Origin: Blastomyces gilchristii SLH14081
Taxonomy: Eukaryota > Ascomycota > Eurotiomycetes > Onygenales > Ajellomycetaceae
Reading direction: 5' to 3'
NCBI RefSeq assembly: GCF_000003855.2
Contig: NW_003101668.1
Location: 700,773-723,431 of the forward strand
DNA length: 22,659 nucleotides
Shown: positions 17,930 through 22,659 of the stretch, piece after piece
Layout: every line of letters begins with the position of its first letter
Position numbering within the stretch: position 1 is the stretch's first letter
Made by a program: the position numbers and the translations under genes
The notes under the pieces: model-generated
Told to the model about the DNA's origin: nothing
Databases searched by the model: none
What the model saw: only the letters and a program-made list of their open reading frames with translations

Positions 17930-18720
17930 TCTGCAATAATATGAGATTAACTCAAGAAACTGTTGTATATAATGTATATTTCTCAGTCACAGTTAATTTA
18001 CTATAACATTCAATTTCTCTGAGATGAGATATATACAGTTATCACTCACTATATATTCTATAAACTTCAACTCTTCTGTTTTAAACACACACTTTGTTAA
18101 TTTAATATAGAGCTTATACTCTGTCAGAGTTATAAGCACTTTATTAAGATACTTCAGATATTTATTGTACAAGTTTGAAAAGACTAGAATGTTATTAAAA
18201 TATATAAGATATGAGATTTCATTCTGCTTATAAATAATTGTATTCATTATTATTTAAAAGATAATGAATACATTTATCAGACTGAATAACATTATCAGCA
18301 ATTTGAAATTCTCTCATTATATATTAAATGTGATTTACAGAACTGATAGTTTGTCTACACAGATCTATCAGTATTCTAAGAGAAGATTAATCTTTAATAG
18401 ATATCAGATGTTTTCAACTGTATTCAACTGTTATTGAATCTATTATAGTGAATATTCATTCTTGATCATAAGCTTATTATATGCTTAATAATTGATATAC
18501 ATCCATCACTTCTCACTTATCTTTTTCATGAATAGAACTGAAAAGCCTTATACACTTGATAAGAATTATATGAGATTATGTTCTAGAAGGTCTGTGATCT
18601 GATACTTCTGTTCTTTAAGATATGTTTATGACAGAGAGTATGCATTCTGATTGACTGGTTTCATGTCTCTCATATCAATCTCATGTACAAATCCTCATTC
18701 TAGTGATAATTTCAGTGAAA
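17930..18720 (-). pseudogene. Ty3-B reverse transcriptase domain
   Basis: The N-terminal part reads LLEHNLI, stop, FLSSV then GFSVLFMKKISEK, stop, WMYINY (family [27 protein letters not shown], of which only short parts remain). The palm follows, and an 84-codon open stretch (18247-17993) covers MNTIIYKQNEISYLIYFNN. The catalytic box at 18191-18202 is Y-F-N-N instead of Y-F-D-D, so both metal-binding Asp have been lost by G-to-A changes. The thumb-side motif CVFKTEELKFIEYIVSDN matches the family pattern KC-x-F-x-x-x-E-(L/V)-x-F-(L/I)-G-(H/Y)-(I/V)-(I/V)-S. Confidence 0.9.
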
Positions 18721-19530
18721 GATCTGTTTGAAAGATCTTTTCATACTTCTTTAAAAGCTTCTTCATACACTTATTCTTCTATATATTCTTTATCTTGATT
18801 TTCTTTACTTCTGAGTTCTGTATGATATACAGAATGCTTTTAGATAAGATCTTGTGAATTATTCTCTTTACTTATTGATATATAAGCAGATTTAACTCTT
18901 TTATATCAGAGATGTGAAATATCCTTCTCATATCAGTTAATAGAATTATGTGAACTGTTTTCTTCTTATTAATTAACTACATGTGACATGTATACTATTG
19001 AATCTATAAATTGAGTCTTTGAAATCAATTAAGTCTGAGAATAAGATCATATTTCACATTCTGCAGCTCTTATACTCAAATATAGTAAGATCATTCTCTG
19101 AAGTACAAGAGAACTCTTACTCTTACAGATGATATCAAATATCAGTTATCAGATAATCTTATATATCAGAGATTCTTCACTAAGCAGATCTCTTTCAGTC
19201 TTTAAATCATATAATTATCAATAAATTATATAGAAGCATCTATATCTGTTAACACTTTTACAGTCATCTCTTGATTCTTATTCAAGTGTCTTTTATACAT
19301 TAATATTTTGAGTCTCAAGACATTGAGATAAGTGTTCACTTTATTATTCTCATCTATACTTCATTCAGAAGCCTGCTTTCTCTTGATATTCACAGAATTC
19401 AGAGAGTCATCTAATACAGACATGTCTTTCACTTTGAAGACTTTTCATAGAATATCAGTAAGTGTCTTCAAGCTCACTGATTCTGCTAGTTTTTTGACTT
19501 TCTTACTTTCCTTAACTGTGTATACTGTGT
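18721..19530 (-). pseudogene. Ty3-B protease interval
   Basis: This segment lies between the gag zinc knuckle and the RT, where the aspartic protease belongs. I could not recognise the D-S/T-G triad. Plus-strand frames here are by-products. Confidence 0.4.
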
Positions 19531-19572
19531 GTAATTCTTTGCATCATGATTCTAATATCTGCAGTTAAAGCA
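19531..19572 (-). pseudogene. Ty3-B gag zinc knuckle
   Basis: Read on the minus strand, the codons give CFNCRY, stop, NHDAKNY. This keeps the C-x2-C-x4-H-x4-C spacing with the last Cys replaced by Tyr and one position now TAG. It marks the nucleocapsid end of Gag. Confidence 0.7.
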
Positions 19573-20720
19573 AGCTCAATGCTTATAATATCAAGATTTT
19601 CACTCAGAGAATCTCTTTTTCAGAGAATTGAGCACTTTAATAATAATATTCAGATCTAGATTCATTGCATCTGAGTGTATAACTTGTATTATAGAAGTCT
19701 GATTATCTGTTCTCTGCTGAGATATACTTAATTGCAGTATTTTCTATTACAATTGACTTACTTATTTCTGTATAATAAGAATATTATATACTTCTTTCAC
19801 TGTATCTGATTATGAGGTTAAGTATTTTCATTCTACTCTCAACTTGAGTGTAAGATCATGAATAAAGATATATAAATAGAAAGATGTTGAAAGCTCTTCA
19901 TTCAATGTAAGATAGTATAAACTGAAGTGCGTGAAGTATGATATAAGATTACTTACTTATCTACACTCAGTGAAGTATTTATAATACTTATCTTATATAT
20001 TCACTTTCTCAAAGTTATGCAAGATTCATTTAAAAAACTCATTTTATATTTATAAGAATGAATATTGTTTCAGATCTGTGAGATTCATCTTTTCATCAGT
20101 TATTTATAATGACTTTACTTTTCTATATAGAAATGTGATAGATCTTAAGACTTGTTAAAATTCTGTTAACTATCTATCTATAAGTTCACATTCAATCTGA
20201 TAATATAATTATATCTGACTTAGTCAGCTGATTGCAGTATCATTTTTTCAGTTGTTATTAAAGTTTAATGACTCTGACAGATCTCTCAGCTTAATGTATT
20301 TCATGTTCAGATTTTTATTCTGCACAGTGATCTCTGATAATGTGTATACTTTTAAAGAGATTATGAATAATTATGATGAGATCTTCAGATTCAGTGTAGT
20401 TACCTGTAAATATTCAATCTTCTGCTACAGGTCTAAGACCTGATTTTCTCTATTTTTATTGATGATGATAATTGTGTCAGTGAAGCTCTTCATAGTGAAT
20501 GCTTAATCTGCAGTGAATGTTAATTATTGTTTGACTTCTGTCTCAGTCTGTCACTGTGTACACAAGACCTGATTTTGTTTAGAATTCTTGTATATATACA
20601 GCGCTTTGATTTCAGTTCAGTGATTTCAGTCACTTTTCTTACTGGTTTGAGTAAATCCTCTGAAAGATTCTGTATATCTTTCAGTTTAGATAGCAGAGAG
20701 GAATGTTATTTGTATTGACT
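19573..20720 (-). pseudogene. Ty3-B gag body, decayed
   Basis: The stretch upstream of the knuckle on the minus strand is the expected place for the capsid. Frames are broken by many stops and no motif could be named. The assignment is positional. Confidence 0.45.
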
Positions 20721-20985
20721 AGAGAAGATATTCATTTCAGTGATTTCTGATTAATTGTATAATGTCTATTATTATATCACTATATTGTTATATCACTATA
20801 TCATTATATGATTTCTGTTATTATTGTATGACTTCAGTGATGATCATCTCTCTTTTATTCTTCTGAGTAGAGAGCAGTCTTCTTTGAATCTGGTTCACTG
20901 CTCTTATCTCTTTTCTCATACCTTATCTATTTGCATACATGGCATTCACCTGAGTATGAAGCTTTCTCTTAACAAGTGAAGCAGC
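20721..20985. other. AT-rich junction between Ty3-B and the LINE
   Basis: It includes a short tandem repeat built on ttatatcactatat (about 20772-20806). The 5' LTR of Ty3-B should be near here but was not recognised. Confidence 0.45.
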
Positions 20986-21000
20986 ATTATTATTATTATT
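20986..21000 (-). repeat. (AAT)5 tail of the LINE
   Basis: Five ATT units on the plus strand read as AAT units at the 3' end of the minus-strand LINE. Short tandem tails in place of poly(A) are common in non-LTR elements. Confidence 0.6.
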
Positions 21001-21044
21001 TTTCTTCAATTATAGATGTATGCAGTCAGAGACTATGACATCTA

Positions 21045-21067
21045 CCTGAGAACTTTTAGTTCTCAGG
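21045..21067 (-). repeat. Perfect 9-bp hairpin in the LINE 3' UTR
   Basis: CCTGAGAAC (21045-21053) pairs with GTTCTCAGG (21059-21067) around five bases. It sits 45 bases upstream of the (AAT)5 tail in LINE orientation. Stem-loops at this place are recognised by the element's own RT in several LINE families; that role is inferred here. Confidence 0.65.
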
Positions 21068-21408
21068 GTTTTTCCTATATCTGTAAAGTTAACTATTATA
21101 CATTCATCAATTTCAGATATGCAAAATCAGAAAATTCCAGCTCAGAATACAAAAACTGTTTACAAATTGCAGTGTTTTAACATCTTCTGATACTTTGAAA
21201 TCATTTGACAATATCATGACAAAGGAAAAGAGAACACAGTCTTAAAGATAGACACATTAAATAGATAGATAGAAAGAAATTGAAAGAAAAAGATAAAGTA
21301 AAGAGAGACTCTAACAAAACAAATTATTAAAAGATAGTATATAGCTGTTTTAACAGACTATATCTGATTGATTTCCTCCTCTTCATATTCAGATATTTCT
21401 GAATTTAG

Positions 21409-22150
21409 TCATTTTCTTATAGCTGCTTGAGTTTCTGATAGAAAGTCTATTAAGTATTTAATTCCTGTCTCAGTTAAGAATAAGAATCTCATATTTAATT
21501 GATTTAGATAATACTTCTCTTTCAATCTGGCTCTGAGACTATTGTATAATGCACAGTGCATTACAATATACTCAGAATTCTCATTTGCATTATAGAATGA
21601 GCATTTTATTGAGTCAAATCTATCATCAAATCTTTGTATATAAGATTTGAAATAGCCATGTTCTAGTTTCAGCTGTATTATAGATGAGCAAATTTTCTTT
21701 TTACATTTAATTGAACAAGATTTCCACTTGGGTTTTGTTTCAAATCTTGAATAATGTATACTCTTCTTTTGTTTCTGCCAGCTTTCATTCCACTTATCTA
21801 AACAAGATTCTTTTATTTTTCTCTTTATAAAAGACCAGGACACAATTTTTTAAATAGATCTGCTTAAGTCTGCACCCTTTTTTGCAGCTGAATCAGCCAA
21901 TTCATTGCCATGAATATTCATATGAGCAGGAACTCAGTGCAGATAAATTATCAGCTTTGATGTTCTTCTCTTTTGAATTTTCAAAACAGAGTTTAAGATC
22001 AATTCAAGATTCAATTGATCATTATGAATCTGACTACTTCTAAGTCTTTTTAAAGCAGCTTGACTATCAGAGAATATCCATGCCTCTTTCAAACTATTTC
22101 CTCTTTTATGAAAGCAGCATTAATCAGATGCTCTTTCACTCACTGCTCTT
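21409..22150 (-). pseudogene. LINE ORF2 C-terminus: RNase H and cysteine-bearing tail
   Basis: The RNase H part includes WIFSDSQAALKRLRSSQIHN (22082-22023, catalytic Asp kept), then the frame H-stop-VPAHMNIHGNELADSAAKKG (21942-21877). In that second segment Trp of HWVPAH is TGA and the final Asp is kept. After one TAA the frame is open for 144 codons (21843-21409): SWSFIKRKIKESCLDKWNE, HYSRFETKPKW, SIIQLKLEHGYFKSYI, then CSFYNANENSEYIVMHC. In the family this last stretch is a zinc site, C-x-C with a later His and Cys. Here the second Cys is Phe (residue 83) and the His of the ETPEH-like motif is Tyr (residue 92). The stop at 21409 looks natural. Confidence 0.85.
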
Positions 22151-22277
22151 TATATGCTATCTTTTGAGATGTTCTAGAACCACACTGGCATGATAACTAT
22201 GAATCACTTTGTAGATGAAATTATCACACTCTGAAGAAGCCTGCACTTCTCACTGATTTTTAGACATGCTATCAGAT

Positions 22278-22444
22278 GTGATTCAAAGAGTGCTTGAGCC
22301 AGTGTATGATTACAGGCGTACGCCGGCTTCTTATATATTGTATGCTAAATTAATTGATGGCCGCTATGGCCTCTTTACATTCGTAAGCAAGTTCGGAAGC
22401 GGCCGCGTTATTATCCGACAGTCGTACGTTCTTCTGAACTACAT
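22278..22444 (+). repeat. Dispersed repeat B, copy 2 (CpG-retaining)
   Basis: This is the better preserved copy of the repeat at 13126-13292. It keeps clusters such as aagcggccgcg. An open frame starts at ATG 22266, runs through VYDYRRTPASYILYAKLIDG and FGSGRVIIRQSYVLLNY, and extends to 22520. Bases 22300-22361 are identical in the two copies and include the palindrome GGCGTACGCC (22315-22324). Its origin is unknown. Confidence 0.8.
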
Positions 22445-22659
22445 TTCTAATACTTTGTCATTATCTGTATTAAGTCTTACACCTGTTTATTCTCTTCTTA
22501 TAAAGCTCTTATCAGTATAGTTACTTTCTCAGAAGTTTCTTCAATTTTCTGTAAGAATAAGTACTCGCAGGTGATTATTCAGGTGTTTACAGCTTGATAT
22601 AATATGTACTGTTAATTACTAGAAGTATTCATGATAGAAAGATAAATGTAGAGATTAAA
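22445..22659. other. AT-rich DNA at the right edge
   Basis: No gene or element feature was seen; similarity to the other repeat B locus stops at the left limit of this stretch. Confidence 0.6.

Larger units (their letters stand above)
15770..20720 (-). mobile_element. Ty3/gypsy element (Ty3-B), decayed, minus strand
   Basis: Reading right to left, the element shows gag with a zinc knuckle, a protease interval, RT, RNase H and integrase in Ty3/gypsy order. Motif wording differs clearly from Ty3-A (for instance IYFxxILVFSN against YLDDILIF, and an integrase with LTDNSVNLV against VLDQS), so it is a separate lineage. Stops are frequent and no domain is intact. Neither LTR was recognised; borders are set by the last readable protein on the left and the start of AT-rich DNA on the right. 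It faces the plus-strand unknown region tail to tail. Confidence 0.88.
20986..22250 (-). mobile_element. LINE 3' end (Tad1-like with terminal RNase H), 5'-truncated
   Basis: On the minus strand this contains the RNase H domain and the cysteine-bearing C-terminal domain of a non-LTR retrotransposon ORF2, then about 420 bases of 3' untranslated sequence ending in (AAT)5 at 21000-20986. The RT part is absent, so the copy is 5'-truncated near 22250, as LINE insertions usually are. It has only a few stops in about 250 codons, so it is younger or less mutated than the Ty3 copies. The right limit is approximate. Confidence 0.8.

Noticed and set aside
19332..20718. Several plus-strand frames of 63-78 codons
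   Set aside because: They lie antisense to the Ty3-B protease/gag region and are Ser/Phe/Leu-rich by-products.
21045..21068. Hairpin followed by T run as a bacterial rho-independent terminator
   Set aside because: The window is eukaryotic (tRNA intron, fungal retroelements); on the LINE strand the T run is not 3' of the stem.
1..22659. CRISPR arrays, prokaryotic operons, or mitochondrial origin suggested by high AT content
   Set aside because: No regular spaced repeats or ribosome-binding sites were seen; AT richness is explained by C-to-T decay, and the tRNA is nuclear type with a spliceosome-independent tRNA intron.

Overview
The window looks like a silenced, AT-rich repeat block from a filamentous ascomycete (Pezizomycotina) chromosome. 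The evidence is an intron-containing nuclear tRNA-Leu(CAA), fungal-type Ty3/gypsy and Ty1/copia retrotransposons, a LINE with a terminal RNase H domain of the Tad1-like kind, and dense C-to-T/G-to-A decay that turns Trp (TGG) and Arg (CGA) codons into TGA stops. No intact protein gene is visible; the only gene that looks functional is the tRNA. I found no convincing new enzymatic or defence system. The most unusual signals are the sequence context of the hypermutation and several CpG-retaining pockets that escaped it.

Layout. 1-5621: a plus-strand Ty3/gypsy element (Ty3-A) entering from the left edge, with protease, RT, RNase H, integrase and chromodomain all recognisable through many stops, then a polypurine tract and 3' LTR. 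5622-6715: the rear part of a copia element (copia-1), internally deleted, with its own 3' LTR. 6716-7097 and 9863-10223: two halves of a less mutated, apparently single-copy locus. It is split by copia-2 (7098-9862), a short element with 95-bp LTRs, a primer-binding site complementary to the initiator tRNA-Met anticodon arm, a gag, a protease/pre-integrase remnant, and no RT. 10224-10350: tRNA-Leu(CAA). 10380-10600: GC-rich short repeats, including a G-rich 9-bp tandem array. 10960-11720: a CpG-retaining island with a 4 x 20-bp tandem motif, a TATA box and several perfect hairpins.

11721-15770 is mostly decayed AT-rich DNA. It holds one copy each of two dispersed repeats (C at 13018, B at 13126) and an unidentified decayed plus-strand coding region (13990-15294). 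15770-20720: a second, different Ty3/gypsy element (Ty3-B) on the minus strand. 20986-22250: the 3' end of a LINE on the minus strand, much less damaged than its neighbours. 22278-22444: the better preserved copy of repeat B.

How it fits together: repeats have accumulated around one tRNA locus and been inactivated by a RIP-like process. Paired repeat copies show that the changes fall mostly at CpG and at CpC/GpG, unlike the CpA preference of Neurospora RIP. Older elements also carry changes in other contexts, so the preference is strong rather than absolute. All family assignments come from reading motifs by eye; no database search was run.
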